A stretch of 64,000 nucleotides of DNA from Hyphomicrobiales bacterium (GCA_900468535.1 UBTY01000017.1:1-64000), one strand, 5' to 3'; positions 7,563 through 18,105 are shown, counted from the first letter of the stretch. The notes: generated by a model not told the origin, from the sequence alone. Made by a program: numbers and translations.

Positions 7563-9920
7563 TCAGGATGCGCGCGCCACAGGCGTTACATCAGCGAGTA
7601 TCTCGATCAACCGATCGGCGTTCTGCGGGCGATGGAAGAGATAGCCCTGACCGAAGTCGAGGCCCATGTCATGCAGCGTACGGCATTCCTCTTCGGTCTC
7701 GATGCCCTCGGCAATAACGCTGCAGCCCATCCTGTGGGAGAGCGTCGTAATGCTCTCGACCAGCGTTCTGCTCTTGTGACGCACTTCCTCGTTCGCATCG
7801 TTGATCGATCGCGTGAAGGACTGGTCGACCTTGATGATATCGACCGGGAAACGGTTCAGGTAGCTCAGTGACGAATATCCCGTGCCGAAGTCGTCGAGCG
7901 CGATGCGGCAACCAAACCGGCGCATCTCGCCAAGGATCGTTCGGATCTCCGGGTTGTTGTGCATGAGAACGGCTTCCGTGATCTCCACGACAATCCGCTC
8001 CGGACGGATGCCGTGACGTCCGAGCAGTGAGGCGAGGCGCGCGGGGAGGGCCGCTTCGAACTGCAAGGGCGAGAAATTGATGGCGAGGTAGCTGTCCTGC
8101 ATGCCCGGCAGCCGCGATATGCGGGCCAGGTGCGAGATCGCCTTTTCCATGATCGCATTGCCGACGCGCACGATCCTGGAGGTCTCTTCCGCGACTTCGA
8201 TGATTTCGGCCGGAGCCATCAGCCCCTTCTGCGGGTGGTTGAGACGCATCAGCGCCTCGAAGCCAGCGATGCCACGACCGTTCAAGTTCACGATCGGCTG
8301 CAGGTAGGCGTCGAACCAGTTTTCTGCCAAGCCGGTTTCGATGCAGGTCTCGATCTCGGCACGTGCCCGGGCGTGATCGAGCATGCTGTTGTCGAAGAGC
8401 TGCGCGCCGTTCTTTCCGTCGCGCTTCTTTGCGTACATCGCCATGTCGGATTTCTGCAGCAGTTCGGCGGCATTCACGGCATGATGCGGGTAGATCGCAA
8501 TGCCGACGCTGGCGCTGAGGTGCAGGTCGGAACCAAAGGGGTCGTGGAAGACGGATGCGATCTGCTCGGCCATCGCGGTTGCGCGGCGCACGGCGTCCTT
8601 TGCGGGCAACAGGATGGCGAACTCGTCGCCGCCGAGCCTTGCTGCCTCGTCCGAAGGCGCCAGATGCATCTTCAGCCGCTCTACGAACTCGCGCAGCGCG
8701 TTGTCGCCCTCTGCATGGCCGAGATTGTCGTTGATCCACTTGAAGCGATCGAGGTCCACGAAGAGGCAGGCAAGCTCGCTGCTGGTCTGGTCCGCCTGAC
8801 GGATCTTCCTGTCGAGCACCGCTTCGAAGCCCTGGCGGTTCAGCAATCCGGTGAGGTGATCGCTGATGGCCTGCTGATGGTTCCGCGCTTCCGAGGCCTT
8901 CAGGTCGGTGACATCGGTCATGACCGATAGCGAGAGCAGATCGTGGCCACCCGTCGCGGCCTTCGATTCCAGGATCAGAACGTCCATCAAGCGATCGTCG
9001 GCACAGATGAACTTGACGGTAACGCCCGAGGCGGTGGCGCTGTCGCCACGTGCGTTGCGGTCTAGGAAGAGGTCGCGCGTTTCGGCGGTGACCAGATCGA
9101 TAAACCGCTTTCCGATGACGTCGCGCCTCAGGTAGCCGGTCGCAAACAACCAATAGTCGCTGACGGCGGTGATCCGGTTTTCCTCGTCGAGCGAGAACAG
9201 CATCGCGGGCGTCAGGTCGTATATGTCGATCGCGCGCCTGTGGGCCAGCTTGAGTTCGCGTTCCTCGCTCTCGAGTTTCGACTGCATTTCATTGAAGCTG
9301 CTGGCCAGGCGACCCATTTCGTCGTTCGAACGCCAGTCGACGTGATGGCGCGAGCCGAGTTGACCGGTGGCTTCAATAGCCGCGATCAGGCGCATCAGCG
9401 GGCGAATGACGAAGATGCGGTTGCCGATCAGGGCGGCGCTGAAGACCGTGAGCACGGCGAAGACGAAGATCGCCATGAAGACGATCTCTTCATGCTTCAG
9501 GCCGCCGAAGAGACCGAGCGCGGGATAGAATACGGAGATGGTGCCGAGGTTCTTGGGGCCATCCACGGTGTTGTAGATGATCGCGCGGGACACCTGGATG
9601 AGTTCGCCGCGGAAGGACTTCGGGATTGTTGATTGAGTAACATCGAGCTGGCCGGACTGATCGCGGACCTGAACCTTGACGATCGCGCCCTGCGAAACGA
9701 CGGTGGCGCTGATCTGGGCGACGCTATCGTCATCCAGGTCCCACAGCGGCTTGGCGAGCGCCTGCGCATTGGCGACGAGAAGGACCGAGATGTGATCGCG
9801 AATTTCCTTGTCGGCTCTTTCGGAGGACAGAAAAAGGAACAGCACAAAAAGGGGCGCAACGAAGAGAAGCAGTGCTCCGCAGACGATTGCGAGAAATCTA
9901 TTCTGAACGGAATTGTGCAT
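7563..9920 (-). CDS. Membrane HAMP-PAS-GGDEF-EAL c-di-GMP enzyme
   Basis: 785 residues. TM1 lies at about 8-29, a periplasmic sensor region at about 30-148, TM2 at about 150-172, HAMP at about 172-225, PAS at about 230-345, GGDEF at 430-434 and EAL at 555-557. The EAL half keeps its catalytic set (EALMRLNHP, INFSPLQ, VEITEA, DDFGTGYSS, KVDQSF, AEGIET, QGYLF), so phosphodiesterase activity is likely. The GGDEF motif is intact but the RxxD inhibitory site is absent. The periplasmic part starts with a WDLDD-containing motif seen in sensors of this type. The downstream solute-binding gene is a candidate partner. Confidence 0.92.
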   Translation of the reverse strand: MHNSVQNRFLAIVCGALLLFVAPLFVLFLFLSSERADKEIRDHISVLLVANAQALAKPLWDLDDDSVAQISATVVSQGAIVKVQVRDQSGQLDVTQSTIPKSFRGELIQVSRAIIYNTVDGPKNLGTISVFYPALGLFGGLKHEEIVFMAIFVFAVLTVFSAALIGNRIFVIRPLMRLIAAIEATGQLGSRHHVDWRSNDEMGRLASSFNEMQSKLESEERELKLAHRRAIDIYDLTPAMLFSLDEENRITAVSDYWLFATGYLRRDVIGKRFIDLVTAETRDLFLDRNARGDSATASGVTVKFICADDRLMDVLILESKAATGGHDLLSLSVMTDVTDLKASEARNHQQAISDHLTGLLNRQGFEAVLDRKIRQADQTSSELACLFVDLDRFKWINDNLGHAEGDNALREFVERLKMHLAPSDEAARLGGDEFAILLPAKDAVRRATAMAEQIASVFHDPFGSDLHLSASVGIAIYPHHAVNAAELLQKSDMAMYAKKRDGKNGAQLFDNSMLDHARARAEIETCIETGLAENWFDAYLQPIVNLNGRGIAGFEALMRLNHPQKGLMAPAEIIEVAEETSRIVRVGNAIMEKAISHLARISRLPGMQDSYLAINFSPLQFEAALPARLASLLGRHGIRPERIVVEITEAVLMHNNPEIRTILGEMRRFGCRIALDDFGTGYSSLSYLNRFPVDIIKVDQSFTRSINDANEEVRHKSRTLVESITTLSHRMGCSVIAEGIETEEECRTLHDMGLDFGQGYLFHRPQNADRLIEILADVTPVARAS

Positions 9921-10040
9921 TTGTTCCGTTTTTCCCCTTGCCGCATTCTAGCCGTTTCCTGGTGCCCTCGGCATCCTCCGGACGGTCCCTGAATGCTTCC
10001 CCGAAATGTATTAAATGTTGCTGAAACGGCTCCTTTCGCC

Positions 10041-10075
10041 AAAATGAAAAAGCCCGCCTTCGTGAGAAAGCGGGC
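10041..10075 (-). terminator. Terminator of rplY
   Basis: Read on the minus strand, GCCCGCTTT, a six-base loop and a GGCGGGC-type arm form a stem (one mismatch), followed by TTTTCATTTT. It lies about 30 bases beyond the rplY stop. Confidence 0.8.
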
Positions 10076-10103
10076 CGTATGCTTTACAAATTATGGAAGC
10101 TTA

Positions 10104-10715
10104 TCAGGCTTCGGAGTCGCCAGCTTCTGCGGCGCTTTCGTCAACGCCACCGGCCGGAGCAACGATCGTTGCGATCGTGAAGTCGCGGTCGATAACCGTC
10201 GTCACGCCCTTCGGCAGGGTGACTTCCGAGATATGGATGCTGTCGCCGATCTTCTTGCCGCTGAGGTCAATGTTGAAGAATTCCGGGATAGCGTCTGCCG
10301 GGCAATGAACTTCGATTTCGTGACGAACGATGTTCAGAACGCCGCCGACCTTGAGGCCCTGGGACTTCTCTTCGTTGATGAAGTGAACCGGGATCTCAAC
10401 GGTAACCTGGGTGTTGCCGGATACGCGCAGGAAGTCCACGTGCATCGTGAAATCACGGACGGGATCCAGCTGGTAGTCCTTCGGCAGAACCTTGTACTTC
10501 TTGCCGTCGACGTCGATCGTCGCGATCGTGGTCATGAAACCACCGGCATGAATGCGCTTCGTCACCTCATTGGTGCTCAGCGAGATAGAAATGGGGGCCT
10601 GCTTGTCACCATAGATGACAGCCGGGATAAGACCATTGCGGCGAAGTTCACGGGCGGACCCCTTACCAACCCGTTCGCGCGCCTCGGCCTTGAGCTCGTA
10701 GCTTTCGTGGCTCAT
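10104..10715 (-). CDS. rplY: 50S ribosomal protein L25/general stress protein Ctc
   Basis: A 203-residue two-domain L25 (TL5/Ctc type). The N-terminal 5S rRNA-binding part begins [20 protein letters not shown] and includes [12 protein letters not shown]. The C-terminal beta domain carries [20 protein letters not shown]. An alanine/glutamate tail follows, common in alphaproteobacteria. A longer open frame upstream is not used: ATG 10715 is preceded by GGAAGGAAA at ideal spacing and begins the conserved sequence. Monocistronic with its own terminator. Confidence 0.96.
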   Translation of the reverse strand: MSHESYELKAEARERVGKGSARELRRNGLIPAVIYGDKQAPISISLSTNEVTKRIHAGGFMTTIATIDVDGKKYKVLPKDYQLDPVRDFTMHVDFLRVSGNTQVTVEIPVHFINEEKSQGLKVGGVLNIVRHEIEVHCPADAIPEFFNIDLSGKKIGDSIHISEVTLPKGVTTVIDRDFTIATIVAPAGGVDESAAEAGDSEA

Positions 10716-10835
10716 GACTTTTCCTTCCGAGGTTATTTGGAGAGCTCGGCGCAGGCATTGCCTGTCGCTGAACTGGAGGCGGGTTTCCCCATCCTCATCC
10801 GCATTGCCTCCAAGGGTGTCTGTGCGGACGCGTGC

Positions 10836-10864
10836 GCTATAGTATAGATGGCTCACAAAGGCAA
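10836..10864 (-). promoter_or_regulatory. Candidate rplY promoter
   Basis: On the minus strand, TTGCCT (-35, 10864-10859) and TATAGC (-10, 10841-10836) are 17 bases apart and preceded by C in both boxes, matching the rhizobial CTTGAC-N17-CTATAT pattern. The rest of the 330-base gap (10716-11045) shows no gene; its right half must contain the promoter of the MHYT gene. Confidence 0.45.
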
Positions 10865-11045
10865 GGCAGTATGACTGCGCGATGTTGGTCCGACCGGCAA
10901 GCTCCCGGCGAGTTGCGGGCTGGCTCAGGAATTCGAGGTTGCGGCGCGTCGCCAACACTTAACCATATGGCTGGAATTCGTCACGCATTAATGAATGCTA
11001 ATGTCGCGATGAATATAAGGAAGCTGTCTCAATACGGTTCCTCAT

Positions 11046-13139
11046 ATGCTCCGCCTCATCACCTGCATCGGCATCGAACACAGCGCGCTGCACCTCCTCT
11101 TTGCTACCGTCATCTGCATCTCAGGTTCGCTGCTGACCGTGCGGCTGTTTTCAAGGGTGCGGCGAACGCAGGCGCTGCAGCGGATCAACTGGCTGTTCCT
11201 GTCGGGGTTCGTCGGCGGATCGACGATCTGGACGACGCATTTCATCGCGATGCTCGGCTATCAGAGCCCCGTTTTGTCCGGCTACGAGGCGGACCTGACG
11301 CTTCTCTCACTGTTCATCGGCATCACCTCGGCGATTGCGGGCTTTGCCGTTGCCTCGCTGGGGCGGGACAAGAGCGCGTTTATCGAAGCCGGCGGTGCAA
11401 TCGTCGGTCTCGGCGTTGCGGCGATGCATTATGTCGGCATTTCCGGCTACAAGATCGCGGGCGAGATCCAGTGGAACCAGGCCTATGTGATCTGCTCACT
11501 CTTGGCCGGTGGCTTCTTCGGAGCCCTGGCGACCAACCGCGTCGTGCGACCGAGCCGGCGCCTCAGCAAATGCGGTGCGGCCATTCCGTTGCTGCTCGCG
11601 ATCGTTTCCACGCATTTCATCGGCATGGCCGGGATGACGATCGTTCCTGACGTGGGTGTTTCTGTGCCTCCTGAGATATTGTCAGTCGGTATCATGACGG
11701 GTCTCGTCGGGGCGGTTATGATCGTGATCCTGCTTCTCGGCGCCTCAACCTATATCATCGACATGCAATCGACCGTCGCGGCCGTCGCCCGCTATCGTCA
11801 TCTTTCCCTGCATGATCCGTTGACGAACCTCGCGAATCGGGCCGCTTTGAACGAGCATCTTCCGGCGCTGATAAAGAGCCTCAACGACTTGACCAGCAGC
11901 ATCGCGGTTCTCTGCTTCGATCTCGATCGCTTCAAGGAGATCAACGACGTGCACGGCCATGCGGCGGGCGATGCCGTGTTGCGGGCGATCGGCGAACGAT
12001 TGGCGTCAGTGACCGGGCCAGAGCGGTTTGCAGCGCGTGTCGGCGGCGACGAGTTCGTCGTCGTCATTCGCGACCACATCGCTCGCCCGGAGGCGCGCAA
12101 CCTGGCGCAGCGCCTGCTGGACGAGATCGAGCGTCCCGTCGAATGGAACGGGCAATCCCTCTGCGTTGGCTCCAGCATCGGCATTTCGAGCTTCCCCGAT
12201 CGGGCACGGACGATCGACGATCTGCTGTCACAGGCCGATGTCGCCATGTACCGTGCCAAGTCGACGATCGGCGGCAGCATATGCTTCTACGATCCCTCGA
12301 TGGACGAGGCTGCCCGCGCCCGCAACGCGCTCGCCATCGAGATGCGCGACGGCCTCAAGCGTGGCGAGTTCCTGCTTTTCTACCAGCAGCAGAACGATAC
12401 GGTGAGCCGTGAGGTCGTCGGTCTGGAAGTTCTCCTGCGCTGGCAGCATCCGACGCGCGGATATGTACCGCCGACCGAATTCATTCCGATTGCTGAAAAG
12501 ACCGGCTTCATCATGGAGCTGGGCGAGTGGGTGATGCGGACGGCCTGCGCGGAGGCTGCCACCTGGCAAAACCCGCTGCGCATCGCCGTCAACGTTGCGG
12601 CTCAGCAGCTTGCCGACAGCCGCCTGCCGCAGATCGTCCATCAGATCCTGATGGACACCGGCCTTGCGCCTGCGCGCCTTGAAATCGAGATCACCGAATC
12701 CGGCATCGTTGCCGATCATGTGCATGCCTTGAACGCGATCCGTCGCCTCAAGGGGCTGGGCGTGCGGATAGCGATGGACGATTACGGAACGGGCTATTCC
12801 TCGCTTTCGACGTTGCAGAGTTTCCCCTTTGACAAGATCAAGATCGACCGTGCCTTTGTCGAGGGTGTTACCAACAACAAGCAGTCGGCGGCAATCGTTC
12901 GATCGACGCTTATCCTGGCGCAGAGCCTCGACATTCCGGTTCTCGCTGAAGGCGTGGAGCGGGAGGAGCATGTCGATTTTCTGCGGCGGGAAGGGTGCCC
13001 GCAGGTGCAGGGCTTCCTGTTCAGCAGGCCGGTTCCGCGTCATGAGATCGAAGAACTTGTCGGCAGACCGGCTTCAAAATCCCCCGCGAACGAGCAAGTG
13101 CCGACCAGCATCGACGGTTCGCGCGGCGCGGCGGCGTGA
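11046..13139 (+). CDS. MHYT-GGDEF-EAL c-di-GMP enzyme
   Basis: 697 residues. The N-terminus is a seven-helix MHYT sensor with its three repeats (THFIAMLGY, MHYVGISGY, THFIGMAGM), proposed to bind copper and sense a diatomic gas or redox state. GGDEF follows at 333-337 (ARVGGDEF, no RxxD inhibitory site). The EAL domain has EVL at 461-463 with the catalytic Glu kept, as are LEIEITES, DDYGTGYSS, KIDRAF and LAEGVE, so hydrolysis of c-di-GMP is plausible. The GGDEF half may synthesise c-di-GMP or bind GTP. It stands alone, divergent from rplY. Confidence 0.93.
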   Translation: MLRLITCIGIEHSALHLLFATVICISGSLLTVRLFSRVRRTQALQRINWLFLSGFVGGSTIWTTHFIAMLGYQSPVLSGYEADLTLLSLFIGITSAIAGFAVASLGRDKSAFIEAGGAIVGLGVAAMHYVGISGYKIAGEIQWNQAYVICSLLAGGFFGALATNRVVRPSRRLSKCGAAIPLLLAIVSTHFIGMAGMTIVPDVGVSVPPEILSVGIMTGLVGAVMIVILLLGASTYIIDMQSTVAAVARYRHLSLHDPLTNLANRAALNEHLPALIKSLNDLTSSIAVLCFDLDRFKEINDVHGHAAGDAVLRAIGERLASVTGPERFAARVGGDEFVVVIRDHIARPEARNLAQRLLDEIERPVEWNGQSLCVGSSIGISSFPDRARTIDDLLSQADVAMYRAKSTIGGSICFYDPSMDEAARARNALAIEMRDGLKRGEFLLFYQQQNDTVSREVVGLEVLLRWQHPTRGYVPPTEFIPIAEKTGFIMELGEWVMRTACAEAATWQNPLRIAVNVAAQQLADSRLPQIVHQILMDTGLAPARLEIEITESGIVADHVHALNAIRRLKGLGVRIAMDDYGTGYSSLSTLQSFPFDKIKIDRAFVEGVTNNKQSAAIVRSTLILAQSLDIPVLAEGVEREEHVDFLRREGCPQVQGFLFSRPVPRHEIEELVGRPASKSPANEQVPTSIDGSRGAAA

Positions 13140-13218
13140 TCGCGGCAACCCGTCGGGGTTGACATAACCCCATCGCACACTTCACATGGCCCACCAAATG
13201 AGGCAGGAGAAATTCGTT

Positions 13219-14676
13219 ATGCGTCTCAACGCCATAGTTCTCGTTTGTGCTGTCGTTGCGGGCCTGGCAGAGCCGGCCCTTGCCGCCGACATCACCCAGC
13301 AGGGCGCTGACAACCTCAAGCGCGACCTGACGCGCCTCCTGCCGAAAGATGCGCAGAAGAACGGCAGCATCAAGGTCAATCCGGCGGGTGAGCGCTACGA
13401 GATCATCTACGACCTCGACAAGATGCTGAAGGCGTTCGGCAGTCATACCGGCCTGTCGGTTGCCGGCCTGACCCCGTGGTCGATATTTGCAACGCCGGAG
13501 GACGGCGGGCTTTGGAAGCTTGAGGGCGACAACTCGCTCGACGTTTCCGGAACCATCAAGGCCGAAGGGCAGCCGACGACGGATTTCTCCTACGGCATCG
13601 ATTCCTACGTCTTCAACGCTCTGTTCGATCCCGCGATCAGCTATCTCCGGTCCGGCGACTTCTCGACGAAGGCGATACGGCTTACCTCCAAGACGGACAA
13701 GGAAGAGGTAAAGGTCACCGCCGCGAATTCCACGACGAAAATGACCTCGTCGGACAACGAGCAGCCCGGCAGGACGAATTTTGCCGCCAGCGGAAGCATG
13801 ACGCAGCTGCTCGAGAGCGTCAGCGGCGCCGATATGCCGCTGGTCGAAATCCGGGCAGACGCACTGGATTTCGCTGCGGCGGTCAACGGCGTTGCGGCCA
13901 AGGAACTCCGCGAGATCGTGGCCTTCGTCATCGCCCATGCCGACGACAAGAAACTGCGGCGGGCGGACAGCGAAAAGCTCAAGTCGCTGCTGCGTGATGC
14001 GTTCCCGCTGGTAACCAGCCTGAACGAAACCATCAGCTTCAACAACGTGACCGTTTCGGCCAAGGACGGCAGCGGCGGTGCCAAGAGCATCGACTACAAC
14101 ATTGCCATGGCCGGCCCAACCAACGCGACCCGGTTTGACGTCGGCGTCACGGCGCAGGGGATCACGCTCGACAGCGCGCTCGTTCCCGCAGCTTATTCTG
14201 CGTTCCTGCCGCAATCCTTCAGCATGCAGTTCTCCATGCCGGATATGGATTTTGCCACCTTCGGCGATGAGCTGTTGAAGATGGACTTCACGAAATCCAA
14301 GGGTTCTGACGAGGCGGGCAAGAAGGCGTTCGAGAAGCTCTTCAAGGACGACAATCTGGTGATTGGTTTCCCGAAAATCTCCGCCGTTTCCAGCATGTAT
14401 GATGTCGATCTCTCCGGCGAATTGCGCGGGCACTCGACCTCACAGAACGACTACTCGCTCGACGCATCGATCCTCGTGCGGGATTTCGACAAGACGATCA
14501 CTGCAATCCAGGATCTCGCCAAGACCAACCCAGACCTGAACCAGGTCTCGTTCGGGCTGATGATGGCGAAGGGCTTTGCGAAGACCGATGCCGACGGGCG
14601 CCAGCGTTGGGACATCAACGTCGCCAAGGACGGCGCCGTGACGATCAACGGTCAGGTCGTCAAAGGCGCCGACTAG
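13219..14676 (+). CDS. Secreted protein of unknown function
   Basis: 485 residues with a signal peptide (RLNAIVLVCAVVAGLAEPALAA). The rest is soluble and beta-rich by appearance, with repeated VSGTIKAEG-, DYNIAMAG- and DVDLSGELRG-like strands. This layout recalls periplasmic DUF2125/DUF945-type proteins, but I cannot place it firmly. ATG 13219 is preceded by AGGCAGGAGA. It begins 79 bases after the MHYT gene and may be cotranscribed with it, although no functional link is visible. Confidence 0.7.
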   Translation: MRLNAIVLVCAVVAGLAEPALAADITQQGADNLKRDLTRLLPKDAQKNGSIKVNPAGERYEIIYDLDKMLKAFGSHTGLSVAGLTPWSIFATPEDGGLWKLEGDNSLDVSGTIKAEGQPTTDFSYGIDSYVFNALFDPAISYLRSGDFSTKAIRLTSKTDKEEVKVTAANSTTKMTSSDNEQPGRTNFAASGSMTQLLESVSGADMPLVEIRADALDFAAAVNGVAAKELREIVAFVIAHADDKKLRRADSEKLKSLLRDAFPLVTSLNETISFNNVTVSAKDGSGGAKSIDYNIAMAGPTNATRFDVGVTAQGITLDSALVPAAYSAFLPQSFSMQFSMPDMDFATFGDELLKMDFTKSKGSDEAGKKAFEKLFKDDNLVIGFPKISAVSSMYDVDLSGELRGHSTSQNDYSLDASILVRDFDKTITAIQDLAKTNPDLNQVSFGLMMAKGFAKTDADGRQRWDINVAKDGAVTINGQVVKGAD

Positions 14677-14786
14677 CATTTCGACGGCCTCTTGCGTGTC
14701 TCTCGACGCAGGTTCATTCTGGCCTAGCCTTGGTGCTCAATTGAGCCGGGCCTGCCAGCTTGTGGACTGGCGTAAGGGCGGCTGCG

Positions 14787-17700
14787 ATGAACTGTGCGGC
14801 CTGCGGTTTTGTGATCCAGAGCGGCTTTGCGTTTTGTCCCAAATGCGGCGCAAAGCAACCGATCTCTTGTGCCGCCTGCGGCCAGCAATGCGCTCCCGAC
14901 TTTCTCTTTTGTCCCCGTTGCGGGAAGCCACTCGGCGACAGTTCCACTGTACGCCCGGAACCGGCTGTCCCGGAGAGTTTACCCGCCCCGCGTAGTCCGG
15001 ATGACGCTGCCGCTGACCGGCGGCCGCTGACGGTATTGTTCGCGGACCTCTGCGGTTTCACGACGCTCAGCGAGAAGTTCGATCCAGAACTGATGCGCAG
15101 CCTGCAGAACGAGCTTTTCGATGAGCTCAGCCGTTGCGTCGTTGCCTATGGCGGCTTCGTCGACAAGTTCGTCGGCGATGCGCTCCTGGCACTGTTCGGT
15201 GCTCCGACGGCCCATGAGGACGATCCGCACCGTGCTCTCTGCGCGGCAATGGATATGGAAAGGGGCGTCGCCGAGCTCGGAGCCCGCAGACGTGAGTTTG
15301 CCGGAATTCCGCTTCAGCTTCATATCGGCATCAATACCGGTCCTGTGGTGACCGGCAGCTTCGGGACAGGCGGTGCGCGCTCCTATTCGGTAACAGGCGA
15401 TACGGTCAATACAGCTCAGCGCCTGCAATCCCTGGCCGCGCCGGGCGAAATTCTCGTTGGTCCGGTAACGCACCGGCTCACCCGCCATGCCTTCGGGTTC
15501 GAAAACCTCGGGACACAGGAGTTGCGCGGCAAGAGCGGTATCGTCGCCGTGCACCGCCTCATCGGCGCGCTGGAAACGCCGCACGCCGCTCGCGGTCTGG
15601 AAAGCCTCGGCCTGCGGGCCGAAACGATCGGCCGCGATGCAGAACTGGCACGAATGACCGGCTGCCTCGAGCTTGCCTGCGCCGGCAGCGCGCAACTGGT
15701 GCAGCTCGTCGGTGAGGCGGGGATCGGGAAGTCGCGCCTCGTTCGCGATTTCCTGACCCGGATCGAGGAGGGCGATGCATTCACCGACCTCGTGGTGCGT
15801 TGCGCGGTCTGCTCGCCGCTCGGCGATCAATCCTATGGCACGCTGGCCTCGGTGCTGCGCAGTGCCTACGGGATTGCAAATCGCGAGAGTGCGGCCAAGA
15901 CCGTCGAGCTTCTGACCGCTGGTCTGAGAGGACTGGGATTTCCCGAGGAGAACGTCGCGGAGCTTTCGCCGCTTCTGTTCTGCGTATTCGGTTTCGGTGA
16001 TCCTGGCGATGCGCTTCGCCATCTCGAACCAGAGCAACTGCGGCGGCAGATTTTCTATGCGACGCGCACGATCATCGAGCGCCGCCTGGCGATCAGTCCG
16101 CTCGTGCTCGTCGTGGAGGACATGCACTGGGCCGATGCCGCCTCGATCGATGCCCTGCGGTTCGTACTGGATCGGCTGGAGCGGGCGCGGTTGATGATGC
16201 TGACAACCGCACGGTCCTCGGAAGAGGGCGAGGGACTGGCATCGAATCGAACCAACCGCACGATCCTCCGGCTGTCGCCGCTGTCGCTTGCCGATGGAGA
16301 ACGGCTGCTGTCGCAGTTCTTCGGAGCCGAGCCTCCCACGGGTATCCGCACCGGAATTCTCACGCGGTCGGGTGGCAATCCGCTGTTCATCGAGGAAATA
16401 GTCCGCAGTCTCATCGATACCGGAATGGTGGTTTCTCGTGACGGTGCCTGGGCTTTCTCCATCGGAGATGGCGGGGCGGAGATCCCGATGAGCCTGCAGG
16501 CTATGCTGCTTGCGCGCATCGATCGGTTGCCCGCCGACATAAGGCGGTTGTTACAGGAAGCCGCTGTTGTGGGGCCGCGTTTTGAAGCCGTTCTGCTGCA
16601 GGCGGTGGCGTCGGATCGGGCAAATGTCGAAGCTGGCCTCGATGCGCTTTGCTCGGCGGAAATTCTGGTCGAGGAGATGAGAGGGCCGTCGGGCGGAACC
16701 TATGCTTTCACGCAAACCCTGCTGCACGACGTCGTTTATCACAATCTGCTGCTGCAGCGGCGCAAGGAACTGCATGGCCGGATCGGGATCGCGATGGAAC
16801 GGCTGCTGCCGGCCAGCTTGCCGCGGCTCGAGGATGTCGCGTTGCTGGGACACCACTTCTGTCAAGCCGATGAGGTTGCCAAGGGCGCCCACTATCTGAC
16901 CGAAGCGGGTGACCTGGCCGGAAAGGCCTACGCCAATGACGACGCGATGCGGCTCTACCTCGAAGCCTTCGCCGCGATAGGCGAACGGAGCGATATGCTG
17001 CGACAGAAGCTGACGCTCTGCGAGCGCTTGGCCGATCTCTGCATTGCTGCAGGCGACCGCACCGCTGCACTCGGCTATTGCGAGGAAGCGCTGGCGGCAT
17101 ATCGAGCCGGTAACGACCGGTCGGCGGCGGCGCGGATGCTGCGAAAGCTCGGCCGCCTCAATGTGAATGCCGGCAGGCGTGACCTCGCGGATGCCTTCTT
17201 CGTGGAGGCCAGCACCTGCCTGGAAGGCATGCCCGCATCCATCGAACTGGCCCATCTGCTGCAGGAACGAGGGCATCTCGCCTTCAGGCAGGGCGACCAT
17301 CAGGCGGCGGCGCGCTGGGCCGATGAGGCCCTGGCGTGCCTCGCGGACGTGAACCTCACAAATGCGGAAGCGGCGCAGGCGAGAGCAGAAGCGCTGAACA
17401 CCAAGGGCGTTGCTCTTGCGCGCCTGGGCTATCATCGGCAAGCGGTGGGGGAGGTCGAGGCCAGTCTTCGGGTTGCCGAGCAGGCGCAACTGCTTCGCGC
17501 GGCATGCAGGGCCTACTCCAATCTCGGCGTGCTCTACGCCATCGTCGATCCCGCCAGCGCCATCAAGGTTTGCCGGCGCGGGCTCGATCTGGCGATCGGG
17601 ATCGCAGACCTTGGTTTCCAGGCAAGGCTCCACGCCAACCTTGCGGTCGCTTGCTGCACGTTCACCGACCGATGCGCGAGCGAAGGGTTACCGGCAGCGG

Positions 17701-18014
17701 AGCGGGCGATCGAGATCGACCGTGCGCTCGACCAGCGCGACCACCTTGCCGTGCCGCTCATCGTTCTCGGTCAGATCCATCAATGCCACGGCGAGCTGCG
17801 GTCGGCGCGGCGATGCTATCAGGAAGCGCTTCAGCTTGCGATGGAGATTGGTGAGCCGCAGCTTCTGTTTCCATGCTATGATGGACTGGCGACACTGGAT
17901 CTCGAGACAGACGACATGGCGAGCGCGGAGCACAATTTCGCGTTGGCAAAAGACGTTTGTGCCCGCCATGGCCTGGATCCCGATGCACTCGTCGTGTTGC
18001 CTTTTCTGGATTGA
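14787..18014 (+). CDS. Zinc-ribbon/class III adenylate cyclase/AAA ATPase/TPR protein
   Basis: 1075 residues. Two CxxC zinc ribbons lie at 3-45 (CAACG...CPKCG, CAACG...CPRCG), then a class III cyclase domain at about 78-255. Its metal Asp87 (FADLCG) and Asp131 (FVGDALLALFGAP) and its transition-state Asn208/Arg212 (GDTVNTAQR) are all present, so cAMP synthesis is likely. A STAND-type ATPase follows (Walker A GEAGIGKS 309-316, Walker B VLVVEDMHW), and TPR-like helices fill roughly 640-1075. I chose ATG 14787, preceded by AAGGG, because the zinc ribbon starts there. A peroxiredoxin-like gene follows after 91 bases. Confidence 0.93.
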   Translation: MNCAACGFVIQSGFAFCPKCGAKQPISCAACGQQCAPDFLFCPRCGKPLGDSSTVRPEPAVPESLPAPRSPDDAAADRRPLTVLFADLCGFTTLSEKFDPELMRSLQNELFDELSRCVVAYGGFVDKFVGDALLALFGAPTAHEDDPHRALCAAMDMERGVAELGARRREFAGIPLQLHIGINTGPVVTGSFGTGGARSYSVTGDTVNTAQRLQSLAAPGEILVGPVTHRLTRHAFGFENLGTQELRGKSGIVAVHRLIGALETPHAARGLESLGLRAETIGRDAELARMTGCLELACAGSAQLVQLVGEAGIGKSRLVRDFLTRIEEGDAFTDLVVRCAVCSPLGDQSYGTLASVLRSAYGIANRESAAKTVELLTAGLRGLGFPEENVAELSPLLFCVFGFGDPGDALRHLEPEQLRRQIFYATRTIIERRLAISPLVLVVEDMHWADAASIDALRFVLDRLERARLMMLTTARSSEEGEGLASNRTNRTILRLSPLSLADGERLLSQFFGAEPPTGIRTGILTRSGGNPLFIEEIVRSLIDTGMVVSRDGAWAFSIGDGGAEIPMSLQAMLLARIDRLPADIRRLLQEAAVVGPRFEAVLLQAVASDRANVEAGLDALCSAEILVEEMRGPSGGTYAFTQTLLHDVVYHNLLLQRRKELHGRIGIAMERLLPASLPRLEDVALLGHHFCQADEVAKGAHYLTEAGDLAGKAYANDDAMRLYLEAFAAIGERSDMLRQKLTLCERLADLCIAAGDRTAALGYCEEALAAYRAGNDRSAAARMLRKLGRLNVNAGRRDLADAFFVEASTCLEGMPASIELAHLLQERGHLAFRQGDHQAAARWADEALACLADVNLTNAEAAQARAEALNTKGVALARLGYHRQAVGEVEASLRVAEQAQLLRAACRAYSNLGVLYAIVDPASAIKVCRRGLDLAIGIADLGFQARLHANLAVACCTFTDRCASEGLPAAERAIEIDRALDQRDHLAVPLIVLGQIHQCHGELRSARRCYQEALQLAMEIGEPQLLFPCYDGLATLDLETDDMASAEHNFALAKDVCARHGLDPDALVVLPFLD

Positions 18015-18105
18015 GGAATGCGGCGGTTCGAGGCCGTCGGATAAAGCGGCGTACCGAGTTTCGTTGCCGGCGGACTGCGCCGGCGGACAAGCGAAGGAGG
18101 AGATC

